NCBI GenBank assembly: GCA_013036995.1
Contig: JAAOXG010000020.1
Coordinates: 293,378-357,377, forward strand
Direction: 5' to 3'
Source: Lacrimispora defluvii
Lineage (GTDB): Bacteria > Bacillota > Clostridia > Lachnospirales > Lachnospiraceae
Length of the DNA: 64,000 nt
Part shown: piece after piece, positions 44,775 to 52,931 of the stretch
How the letters are laid out: every line of letters starts with the position of its first letter
Position numbering within the stretch: the stretch's first letter is position 1
Program-made: the position numbers and the translations under genes
Notes under the pieces: generated by a model
What the model was told of the DNA's origin: nothing
What the model saw: the letters and a program-made list of their open reading frames with translations, nothing else
The model's database searches: none

Positions 44775-47242
44775 GAGATTATTTAAAAGGAAAGCGGTGC
44801 ATGGTTTGGAGCTTCATGGGCAATGCTCGTATGTACCAAGCCTTACGTGATTATGGTGATCGCTTGGATACCGTAGGGATTTTTACCTTTGAAGTAGATA
44901 TTACCGGAACAATAACAGAAACAGGTACAAGCATCTCCAGCATGCTTACTTACATCAACCGATGGCCACACATCAAGTGGCTGCTTACCATCATGAATCA
45001 TGGTACAGCATCCATTTTTACAGCCCTTAGAAATAATACAAACGGCGCGAAGGATAAATTCCTTACTGAGATTATTCGTATTATGAATAAATACCCTTGG
45101 TGCGCTGGAGTGGATATAGACTTAGAGCGTGGTGGTGGCTATGAAAATAAGGATGCGGCTAATGCTCTCTTTCGAGATATCTATAATACGGTTAAAGCAT
45201 ACAATCCATCTAAACTCGTGAATATTTGCTTACCCGGCATGACAGGGGTACAAGGCTCCGTTGGTGGTGAAAACTGGTGTGTTTATGAAGATTTAGATCC
45301 CTACTGCGATACAGCAGCAATCATGAGTTATGGCATGGCTTGGGCGGGTTCTGCACCGGGACCTGTATCCCCTAGGAATTGGCTGGAAGGGACCTATGAT
45401 TATGCGGCTCGCGTAATGACTCCTGAAAAAGTGTTCTTTGGACTGCCTGCTTATGGTTGGAACTGGAGGATACACGATTCTCCTGCGAATCTAGGCATTA
45501 CCTACCGAGGAATTTCCAACACCTATTATGCTGCTCAAAACTGGATGACTGGAGTCTACAACTTCACAAATGATGCTCCTCCCCAACCTCGTATTCCTAT
45601 CATTGCGTATTGGGATGATTACGATAAGGTTCCTTGGGCTTTACCGCAGGTGTATGACTACATGGAAGGGTGGGATGCGGTTTCAAGAACGTATCCGTTA
45701 ATTGGAGAAACCTATAACAGGCGCAGATATTTGACAGCTTATAGTAAACAGCAAAGAACTGAGTTTGGCACAATCTATGTAGACCGTACTGGAGGAAGTC
45801 CAGATAGCCATACTGGGAGCGTGTCCATTTCTACTCAAATGGTAACCCTTGGAGAAGGAGGCGATGCAGAATATGAATTTGAAATAGCTACTGCCGGTGT
45901 TTATGATGTTGCATTCCGTATCTCTTTTCCCTTTTGGGATAAGAATGGTATTCATGTTGCTTTGGATGGTGTAAGTTCTACTTTTAGTGAGAATAGACTA
46001 TGGTGGCCATATTGGCGCACAACTTGCTGGCTTTCCTTGTCTTCGGGTGTATATCTTTCAGCCGGCACGCACACAATCAGCGTCAGTGCGCTAGTACCAG
46101 GTGTGCAGTTTTATGGATTTCGTGCATGCTCTAATTTCTCTGAGAGTCCTTCTGCAGGAGAGGCAGAATTTATGTTATCACCACGAATGTTTAAAGATGT
46201 TAACGGAGTGATGGCTGAACCGGATCGAGGATTTAAGCTAACCACAGAGGTGCTACGTCGAAAAGCAGACTCTGCACTAGTTTGGTATGAAGACTTTAGG
46301 GATGACAACCCCTTACCATCTAGTTATTGGACAGCTTTAAGTGGACAGTGGCAGGTGTGGAGAAATCCTAATCAAACAACTAGTCGTCCCTACTCACAGC
46401 TTGATGGATCAGGAGAGTTGGCATGGAATTACACAGGTTTTTCAGATGTTCATTTACGAGCAAGAATAGCTTTTACACCGGAAGGAAATGGCCGAGCAGG
46501 GGTATTTTGCGGGGATGTATTTTGCTGTCTGAATTTCAATACGCAACGCATCGAGCTTTATAAAGGTTCTTCCCTACTAGGTAGTACTGCCACTGAGATT
46601 ATAAAAACAACTGAGGCAAATCTTCGTTCCAATCCGAGGATGTACACTATTGAAATGAGGATTAGAGGTAACTCGGTAAGGGTCTATTCAGGGGCAAGCA
46701 ATATTCTTCGATTTACTGCAACCCTTAATGGGTTTTCAGGAGGTTATGCAGGGGTTCGTTCTGATGGTCGCATTCTTTGTGAACTATTAAGGTTGGGAGA
46801 TGCTTGGGTCTATGAACCGTATGAAAGGTTTGATGTGATATTTCCAGGAGGAACGACCGTAGAGTATGGAAGGCTTTCAAGGACTGGTGTGACTTGGGAT
46901 AATGAGTTTCAGGTATTCGCTGTAAATAGTGATGTGGAGGAGTCTTCAACAAGAAGCCAAGACATCTCCATGGATTATGATTTCTTTCACTCAGGAGTCT
47001 TGCCACTTGTATGCGGAAATGATTATTCAGTAAAAGTCGTGCCTAAGGATATCAATGTTTGGATCTCTCGCCTATTCCTTGGAGATGCTGATGGTTTTTC
47101 AATTCTTTATTACCAGGACGTTGACAGCCTTGTTTATTGGGCAAATGAAGCAGCATATCGGTGGAAACTTAGAGGAATTGCCATTTGGTCTTTAGGACAG
47201 GAGGACATGAGATTATGGGAGGCACTGCCTAAACAAATATAA
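44771..47242 (+). CDS. Tail-associated glycoside hydrolase family 18 protein
   Basis: 823 residues. Residues about 1-320 are a GH18 TIM barrel with the DxxDxDxE-type active site seen as VDIDLE (D115, D117, E119) and MSYGMAWAG further on. Two beta-rich modules follow: a CBM-like one near 345-450 (ATAGVYDVAFRISFPFWDKNGIHVALDG) and a LamG-like one near 505-665 (LPSSYWTALSGQWQVW). It probably cleaves cell-wall glycan or surface polysaccharide during infection. Overlaps the previous gene by four bases. Confidence 0.87.
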   Translation: MRDYLKGKRCMVWSFMGNARMYQALRDYGDRLDTVGIFTFEVDITGTITETGTSISSMLTYINRWPHIKWLLTIMNHGTASIFTALRNNTNGAKDKFLTEIIRIMNKYPWCAGVDIDLERGGGYENKDAANALFRDIYNTVKAYNPSKLVNICLPGMTGVQGSVGGENWCVYEDLDPYCDTAAIMSYGMAWAGSAPGPVSPRNWLEGTYDYAARVMTPEKVFFGLPAYGWNWRIHDSPANLGITYRGISNTYYAAQNWMTGVYNFTNDAPPQPRIPIIAYWDDYDKVPWALPQVYDYMEGWDAVSRTYPLIGETYNRRRYLTAYSKQQRTEFGTIYVDRTGGSPDSHTGSVSISTQMVTLGEGGDAEYEFEIATAGVYDVAFRISFPFWDKNGIHVALDGVSSTFSENRLWWPYWRTTCWLSLSSGVYLSAGTHTISVSALVPGVQFYGFRACSNFSESPSAGEAEFMLSPRMFKDVNGVMAEPDRGFKLTTEVLRRKADSALVWYEDFRDDNPLPSSYWTALSGQWQVWRNPNQTTSRPYSQLDGSGELAWNYTGFSDVHLRARIAFTPEGNGRAGVFCGDVFCCLNFNTQRIELYKGSSLLGSTATEIIKTTEANLRSNPRMYTIEMRIRGNSVRVYSGASNILRFTATLNGFSGGYAGVRSDGRILCELLRLGDAWVYEPYERFDVIFPGGTTVEYGRLSRTGVTWDNEFQVFAVNSDVEESSTRSQDISMDYDFFHSGVLPLVCGNDYSVKVVPKDINVWISRLFLGDADGFSILYYQDVDSLVYWANEAAYRWKLRGIAIWSLGQEDMRLWEALPKQI

Positions 47243-47328
47243 GCGAATCAATTATAACGATCCAAGAGTGTTTGCGAAGATGCAGGCACTCTTTTTATAT
47301 ATTCAAAATCATGAAGGAGGTAAAAGTC

Positions 47329-47736
47329 ATGAAGGAAATTTGGAACTGGGTACAAGTAGCCCTTACTGCATTAGGCGGATTATTGGGATGGTTTTTAGGA
47401 GGGTTTGATGGGTTTTTATATGCATTAGTTACATTGATGGTGGCTGATTATATCACTGGTGTCATGTGCGCCATCGCCTACAAAAAACTATCCAGCGAAG
47501 TCGGTTTTCGAGGCATTTTTAAGAAGGTGCTTATTTTTGTAATGGTTGGAATCGGCCATATTATCGACACGAACCTTATAGGAGACGGTAGCATGCTCCG
47601 AACTGCCATCATCTTTTTCTATTGCTCCAATGAAGGGGTTTCCATGTTGGAAAATGCAGGACGATTGGGACTACCAATACCAGAGAAATTAAAGGATATT
47701 CTTGCTCAGCTGCATAACAAAGGAGGAGAGCAATAA
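47329..47736 (+). CDS. Phage holin (holin_4/toxin-secretion family)
   Basis: 135 residues with three hydrophobic segments (VALTALGGLLGWFLGGFDGFLYALVTLMVADYITGVMCAIAY; KVLIFVMVGIGHIID; AIIFFYCSNEGVSMLENAGRLG). It forms the membrane lesion for lysis. ATG 47329 is behind GGAGG. Its stop overlaps the amidase start (TAATG). Confidence 0.93.
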   Translation: MKEIWNWVQVALTALGGLLGWFLGGFDGFLYALVTLMVADYITGVMCAIAYKKLSSEVGFRGIFKKVLIFVMVGIGHIIDTNLIGDGSMLRTAIIFFYCSNEGVSMLENAGRLGLPIPEKLKDILAQLHNKGGEQ

Positions 47737-48710
47737 TGAATCTCAGAAAGCTTATTTTTACAGAGAATGCCTGCTACAAGGCAGGAAGAAAGATTACACC
47801 AAAAGGCATCATGGTTCATAGCACCGGAGCGAACAATCCAAATTTACGCAGATATGTTGGACCGGATGATGGCATCTTGGGAGAAAACCAGTATAACAAT
47901 CATTGGAATCAGCATAGACCAAGTGGTAGACAAGTCTGTGTCCATGCCTTTATCGGAAAGCTAAAAAATGGTGCCATCGCTACCTATCAGACCCTGCCAT
48001 GGGATCATAGAGGCTGGCATGCAGGTGGTGACGCCAACAATAGTCACATCGGATTTGAAATCTGCGAAGACAACCTGTCCGACGTCTCTTACTTCAATGC
48101 AGTTTATAAAGAAGCCACAGAGCTTTGTGCGCACCTTTGTAAACTCTATGACCTGACAGAGAAAGACATCATTGGCCACTATGAGGGCTATCAGAAGAAA
48201 ATTGCCAGCAATCATGGAGATCCTCGCCACTGGTTTTCTAGGCATGGTAAGAGTATGGATACTTTCAGGGCTGATGTTAAAGAACTTCTAATGCCTACTA
48301 ATGAAAGAGTTCAAAGCTTTCAGGTGGATGATGTGGTTTCTATTAAGTCATCAGCGTCTAAGTATTATCCCGGTGGTCCTACAATCCCAGGATGGGTCAA
48401 AGAACTTCACCATAAGGTAACCCAGACGGACTTCGATAATAAGCCAGTAATTCATGCAGGAAAGGTATGCGTCCTTCTTGGTAAGCGGGTGGATAAGAAA
48501 ACAAAGCAGGAATCTGCCGGAATTATGACATGGGTAAATGAAGATAACCTGATTCTTGTAGATCGTGTTAGGGATGACATTGAGGAAGATACCCAGCCTA
48601 AGAAATACTATAGAGTACAGGTTGGGGCTTTCAGTAGTCGAGAGAATGCAGAGAACCTCATGAAAGAACTGACGAAATCCGGCTTCAAGTGCTATGTGAA
48701 ATACGAATAA
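47736..48710 (+). CDS. N-acetylmuramoyl-L-alanine amidase endolysin with SPOR domain
   Basis: 324 residues. The amidase_2 domain spans about 15-185 with zinc-ligand histidines in IMVHSTGANN and near SRHGK, plus HIGFEICED. An SH3-like segment (VDDVVSIKSSASKYYPGGPTIPGWVKE) follows, and the C-terminus YYRVQVGAFSSRENAENLMKELTKSGFKCYVKYE is a SPOR peptidoglycan-binding repeat. Released through the holin, it hydrolyses the cell wall. Confidence 0.94.
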   Translation: MNLRKLIFTENACYKAGRKITPKGIMVHSTGANNPNLRRYVGPDDGILGENQYNNHWNQHRPSGRQVCVHAFIGKLKNGAIATYQTLPWDHRGWHAGGDANNSHIGFEICEDNLSDVSYFNAVYKEATELCAHLCKLYDLTEKDIIGHYEGYQKKIASNHGDPRHWFSRHGKSMDTFRADVKELLMPTNERVQSFQVDDVVSIKSSASKYYPGGPTIPGWVKELHHKVTQTDFDNKPVIHAGKVCVLLGKRVDKKTKQESAGIMTWVNEDNLILVDRVRDDIEEDTQPKKYYRVQVGAFSSRENAENLMKELTKSGFKCYVKYE

Positions 48711-48714
48711 AAAT

Positions 48715-48760
48715 AAGGCTAATCAAACAAAATTTAATGTTTGGTTGGCCTTTATTTTTT
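48715..48760 (+). terminator. Terminator of the prophage late operon
   Basis: AAGGCTAATCAAACA (48715-48729) pairs with TGTTTGGTTGGCCTT (48738-48752) allowing G-U pairs, followed by TTTATTTTTT. Confidence 0.85.
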
Positions 48761-48814
48761 GCCGATTAGCTGTTTGCTAAGACTGATTATTAATGAGGTG
48801 GAAACCCTTGTAAT

Positions 48815-48847
48815 GCTTGACTTATAGGGGATTTAGAGTGATATATA
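48815..48847 (+). promoter_or_regulatory. Promoter-like module, copy 2
   Basis: GCTTGA (48815-48820), 11 bases, TTTAGAGTGATATAT (48832-48846), the same module as at 29245-29276. It drives the recombinase remnant that begins 31 bases later. Confidence 0.55.
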
Positions 48848-48877
48848 GACTACCCCAAATAGAAAGGAGGATGCGGC

Positions 48878-49114
48878 ATGCGAGTTAGGGTAATCAAACC
48901 GATTGCAGCAAAAGAGAAGAAATTAAAAGTGTGTGCATATGTGATACCGCAATATATTTTACTGAACAGCCTAGTGTATCGAAATGAAAATGAATCACTG
49001 AAATATCAAAGGTTTCAGGGGATGGGTATTCAAACACGTCGTGTGTTTTTAGTCTTTGAAAACAGAAAGAGTACCTTTAATATACCCTGCAGGATGTACG
49101 TTTTGCCGTTATAG
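48878..49114 (+). pseudogene. Serine recombinase remnant (N-terminal stub)
   Basis: The first 22 residues (MRVRVIKPI...KEKKLKVCAY) match the start of large serine recombinases of clostridial elements, which normally continue RVSTD with the catalytic serine. Here the sequence departs after CAY into unrelated residues (VIPQYILLNSL...) and stops after 78. The catalytic serine, zinc ribbon and coiled coil are all missing. A strong AAAGGAGG remains. It is probably the former integrase of the prophage, cut by a deletion near 48945. Confidence 0.7.
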
Positions 49115-49226
49115 TTGATTGAAATGGCAAAAGTTATATCCTTACTGTATTGTGAAATAGTTGGATGTAAAGTTGTCAAAGTATTCTTTACATAAAAAAG
49201 AGACTTATATATACAAGGAGGAAAAG

Positions 49227-50627
49227 ATGCGAATTCATGAATTACTATATTTTTTTAAGACATACTTTCTATTTGGAGTTATGGGATTAATAATATTAGC
49301 TCTGCTAGGCACTTTGGGATATTTTGTTATATATAAAAGGATATTAAAAGGTAACAAAAAGTTTTCTAAGAAACAAATAATCTTTGGTAGTCTTTTTATT
49401 GCATATATTATTATGGTTTTTGGGGTTACATTTCTAAGTAGAGGTTCTCATTTTCAGGGAAGTATGAACATTCATTTTTTAAGCTCCTATAGAGATGCTT
49501 GGAATAGCTTTAGTCTACGTAGCTGGCAGTTCATAATTCTTAACATATTTATGTTTGTTCCCTTTGGATTTCTCTTGCCATTATTGCATAAAAGATTTCA
49601 TAAAATATACAACACCTTGATTGCAGCTCTGTTATTTACAATATTTATAGAATTGTTTCAATTAATAACAGGAATAGGAATTTTTGAATTAGATGATATT
49701 TTTAATAATGTTTTAGGTGCTTTAATTGGATATGGTATAATAATGGCTTTATTATCTGTCATTAAATCAAGCAAGAGTAAAGGTTTAAAAGTGATAGGCT
49801 TTTTATTACCATTGATTATTACTCTAGTCGTTTTTATAAGCATATTTACTTATTATGGCAATAAAGAATTTGGGAATATCCCGCAGTCTTATATTTATAA
49901 AATAAACTTAAAAAATACAAATATAGAATTAAATGCTTCATTAAATGAAAACAAGGATTCAGTACCAATATATAAAGCTCCTACATATACAAAAGATGGA
50001 TCTATTCAATGGGTAAGTGAGTTCTTTAATAGTCTGGGTATTGATGCATCAAATTTAGAAATAGATGCTTATAATGACAATTCGCTATTTTGGAGAAGAG
50101 GAGAACCTACTTATAGTATATGGTTCGATTATGTGGGCGGAAGTTATAGATTTACAGACTTTTCTCGTTTTGATGACGGAACAGAACCTATGAATATTGA
50201 AGAAGAATCACTTATAGATACTCTAAGTGATTTTGGAATAAGAATTCCAAAAGAAGCTGAGTTTATTACTCAAGATAAAGGCAGTTATCAATGGAAGGTT
50301 GACAAATTTGTGGAGGGAGATACCCTTTTAGATGGTGCCATAACTTGTACCTATTTTAATGATAATACAATAAAAGAATTAAATAATAATTTGATCACAT
50401 ATAAAAGAATAAAAGAGGTATCAATAAAAAGTGAGAAAGAAGCCTTTGAAGAGTTAGCCTCTGGAAAATTTCGATATTATTATGATAAGAATATAAAGGA
50501 TATAACCATAGAAGATATAAGTATTGAATATATGATGGACACAAAAGGATTCTATCAACCAGTATATTCTTTTACATCAATCATAGATGGTAATGAGTAT
50601 TCTATAATTATACCAGCAATAAATTGA
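49227..50627 (+). CDS. VanZ-like family membrane protein
   Basis: 466 residues. The N-terminal 210 residues hold about five membrane segments with VanZ features (FGVTFLSRG, LRSWQFIILNIFMFVPFGFLLPLL, ELFQLITGIGIFELDDIFNNVLGALIGYGI). The C-terminal 250 residues are an extracytoplasmic, acidic domain without a clear family. VanZ-like proteins confer low-level teicoplanin tolerance in some hosts and otherwise are uncharacterised. ATG 49227 follows AAGGAGG. It lies between the recombinase stub and the candidate right attachment site, so it is probably cargo. Confidence 0.83.
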   Translation: MRIHELLYFFKTYFLFGVMGLIILALLGTLGYFVIYKRILKGNKKFSKKQIIFGSLFIAYIIMVFGVTFLSRGSHFQGSMNIHFLSSYRDAWNSFSLRSWQFIILNIFMFVPFGFLLPLLHKRFHKIYNTLIAALLFTIFIELFQLITGIGIFELDDIFNNVLGALIGYGIIMALLSVIKSSKSKGLKVIGFLLPLIITLVVFISIFTYYGNKEFGNIPQSYIYKINLKNTNIELNASLNENKDSVPIYKAPTYTKDGSIQWVSEFFNSLGIDASNLEIDAYNDNSLFWRRGEPTYSIWFDYVGGSYRFTDFSRFDDGTEPMNIEEESLIDTLSDFGIRIPKEAEFITQDKGSYQWKVDKFVEGDTLLDGAITCTYFNDNTIKELNNNLITYKRIKEVSIKSEKEAFEELASGKFRYYYDKNIKDITIEDISIEYMMDTKGFYQPVYSFTSIIDGNEYSIIIPAIN

Positions 50628-50742
50628 TATGTGGACTAATTAGATTATAGGAATCTAACTAAAGGGGTGAAACTTTGAATGGGGATAGAAAATAAAAATC
50701 AGCCCCTTTCAGGATAGTATTTGTTAAATTGTATAAGAGTAA

Positions 50743-50794
50743 TGTGATACCACACGTCGAGACAATAGTTGCACTACATCGGAAAGATACGTAA
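50743..50794 (+). other. RlmD C-terminus-like remnant, candidate right attachment site
   Basis: The frame HVETIVALHRKDT ending at TAA 50792-50794 resembles the C-terminus of RlmD (HVETVVLM). Its DNA CACGTCGAGACAATAGTT (50753-50770) matches 8608-8625 at 14 of 18 positions in the same codon register. The rest of 50628-50992 has no convincing gene; one short open frame ends near 50925. Confidence 0.5.
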
Positions 50795-50992
50795 AAATCC
50801 TTGATTTTAGGCACTTTGAGAGACATTTTATGTTTTCTCAGGGAGACCGAAAAGAGAAGAAAAAAGCAATTTCTGATGGTGTGAACGTGTCGGTGGTTCT
50901 GGACATGGTGTTGGGGAACACATAAATCTACAGTTCATAATTTGGACTAAACGTTGTTATTTTTATCATTCAATTAAATATTAAAATGTCGA

Positions 50993-51039
50993 AGAGACCG
51001 CTTATTTTCAAGCTTTTGAGAATGAGTGGTCTCTTTTTG
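50993..51039 (+). terminator. Long-stem terminator before the parB remnant
   Basis: AGAGACCGCTTATTTTCAA (50993-51011) pairs along 19 positions, with G-U pairs, with TTGAGAATGAGTGGTCTCT (51016-51034), then five T. Confidence 0.85.
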
Positions 51040-51090
51040 TTGGAAACAAAAGAAACTGAAATTTAGTAATTAGGAGAGGTGGTGACTTAA

Positions 51091-51492
51091 ATGGAAGAAA
51101 AAAATTCAATGTGTTCCAATTGGCAAGGAGACCAGGGAATAGAGAGTGATAAGGACAATAAACATGAGAAAATAGCTGTTATACCACTAAATCAGCTAAA
51201 AGATTTCAAAAATCATCCCTTCAAAGTGGAACTAAATACGGAATTGTTTGAACTGATGCAGAGTATTGAGAAAGAGGGAATGATAGTACCAATTTTGGCA
51301 AGACCAAATTTGGAGGGTGAAGGATTTGAGATAATTTCAGGGCATAGACGAAAAGCTGCTTGTGAATGGGCAGGAATTGCAGATGTACCTGTAGTTATTC
51401 GTAATCTAGATAATGAGCAGGCGGTCATTGCAATGGTTGATAGTAATTTGCAGAGGGAGAATATTAAACCGAGTGAGAAAGCCTTAGTATAA
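51091..51492 (+). pseudogene. ParB-like protein, truncated
   Basis: 133 residues carrying the ParB N-terminal domain: IPLNQLKDFKNHPFKV, SIEKEGMIVPILARPN, EIISGHRRKAACEWAGIADVPVVIRNLDNEQAVIAMVDSNLQREN. It ends at IKPSEKALV where full proteins continue with the central DNA-binding HTH. The following DNA encodes the tail of another protein in a different frame, so the gene was cut by a deletion at about 51485. ICEs of Clostridia carry such ParB genes. Confidence 0.85.
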
Positions 51493-52016
51493 CCATTGGT
51501 AAATCAAAATTTACAGAACGAGTGGATGGAGGAACGGTAATGCTGGAAGCTGTCAGTAAATGCAAGACAGGTGATGTTTATCCAATTGGCAGATTCAAAG
51601 GGTTTGATTTGCTTGTAGAGAAGAATTATATGGGAGTAAATTATATGGTTCTTCGTGGTAAGACTGAGTACAAAGCAGAAATTAGTACGAGCCCTGTTGG
51701 TAATATGGTCAAGCTTGAAAACGCATTTAATGGGTTATCTGAAAATGAAGAATTTCTGATTAAGAAGATAGACCAGTACCAACGGGACATGGAACAGTCA
51801 AAGCAGGAGTATTAAAAGCCATTTTCGTACGAAACAGAGCTTAAAGAGAAACTGGCAAGACAGTTTGCGTTAAATGCAGAGCTGGATCTTGAAAACAGCA
51901 AGGTGGAAGATGTTGATTTGAATGGCGTAGAAGTTAAGGATAATGACGTTCCAGACAGTAATGTGGCAGAGCGAGGAAATGACTACTTAACTGGACAGGA
52001 TAATATGAGGAGGTAG
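51486..52016 (+). pseudogene. C-terminal remnant of a giant ICE helicase/DNA methylase
   Basis: Open frame SITIGKSKFTERVDGGTVMLEAVSKCKTGDVYPIGRFKGFDLLVEKNYMGVNYMVLRG, then a TAA at 51813-51815. The same frame continues KPFSYETELKEKLARQFALNAELDLEN to a stop at 52014-52016. This matches the tail of the very large SNF2/N6-methylase proteins found in clostridial ICEs. The 5' part is missing (joined to ParB) and the internal stop, probably GAA to TAA, is a second lesion. Confidence 0.75.
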
Positions 52017-52018
52017 TC

Positions 52019-52117
52019 ATGCTCTGTCACGTTTTAGTGATTAGATTAGGAAAATTAAAGATTATAGCAGGAATATTTATTGTAGTTGGGATTGTCATTT
52101 TGGCAGTCCCTTTTTAA
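52019..52117 (+). CDS. Small membrane peptide, 32 residues
   Basis: The frame starts behind AGGAGG (52007-52012), overlapping the end of the remnant, and encodes a few polar residues then one membrane span (IIAGIFIVVGIVILAVPF). Peptides of this kind occur between the helicase and SpoVG genes of related ICEs. Function unknown. Confidence 0.6.
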   Translation: MLCHVLVIRLGKLKIIAGIFIVVGIVILAVPF

Positions 52118-52165
52118 TAAAAAAATTTTTACGTATGCCAGAAGCATACAGAAAGAGAGGATTTT

Positions 52166-52870
52166 ATGAAGTATTCAATTAGAGCAAATGAGATTAAGGA
52201 TAATGAAAGGCAACAAGGTGAGAATGCATCTCACCTGAGAGGTTTTGCAACATTAATTATTGGAAATGACTTTAAAATATCCAATATTGCAATTTTGGAA
52301 AGTAATGAGGGTAAGCTTTTTGTGTCAATGCCACGCTACAAATCCAGTGATAAAGATGAAAAGGGTGCGAATGTATATAAGGATGTATGTAATCCAATTA
52401 CAAAAGAATTTCGTGAGGAACTTTATGACAATATCTTAGAGGCTTTTGAAAAGGCAAAGTGTGCAGATAAAACTGAAGAAGTTAAGAGCCAGGAGGGAAC
52501 CGAGATGCCAAGTTTTTCAGTTTCAGTAACTCCTTTTGAAAGAGAGGGAAGTAATATCCGAGGACTAGCGCGAATTTATTTCGAAGATTGCTTTATTGTA
52601 AATAATGTGTCCATTCTTCAAGGCAAAGAAGATAACTTATTTGTTGCAATGCCATCGTATCGTACAAAACAGGTGGATGAGAATCAGAAGTCAATCTATC
52701 AGGATATTTGTTATCCAGTAACAAAGGAATTTCGTGAGAAATTATATGGGGAATTAATATCTTCATATCAAGAGGCGAAAGATAAGATGGAATCTGTGAC
52801 ACAGATACAGGCACAAGACAAGGTGGTAGTGAGTGTTGGACAACCGGATAGAGAGACACCATTTCGTTAA
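52166..52870 (+). CDS. Tandem SpoVG-domain protein
   Basis: 234 residues with two SpoVG-like domains. Domain 1 spans about 20-95 (LRGFATLIIGNDFKISNIAILESNEGKLFVSMPRYKS...VCNPITKEFREELY). Domain 2 spans about 128-205 (IRGLARIYFEDCFIVNNVSILQGKEDNLFVAMPSYRT...CYPVTKEFREKLY). SpoVG binds nucleic acid and affects septation; ICE-borne copies have no known role. A hairpin at 52887-52908 follows without a T tract. Confidence 0.88.
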   Translation: MKYSIRANEIKDNERQQGENASHLRGFATLIIGNDFKISNIAILESNEGKLFVSMPRYKSSDKDEKGANVYKDVCNPITKEFREELYDNILEAFEKAKCADKTEEVKSQEGTEMPSFSVSVTPFEREGSNIRGLARIYFEDCFIVNNVSILQGKEDNLFVAMPSYRTKQVDENQKSIYQDICYPVTKEFREKLYGELISSYQEAKDKMESVTQIQAQDKVVVSVGQPDRETPFR

Positions 52871-52931
52871 AAGATACTTATGATTTAGGCGGTGCGATAG
52901 CATCGCCTCATATAGAATGGAGGAAAGTTAT

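Noticed and set aside
52887..52908. Hairpin AGGCGGTGC/GCATCGCCT after the SpoVG-like gene as terminator
   Set aside because: No T tract follows, so it was not listed as a terminator.
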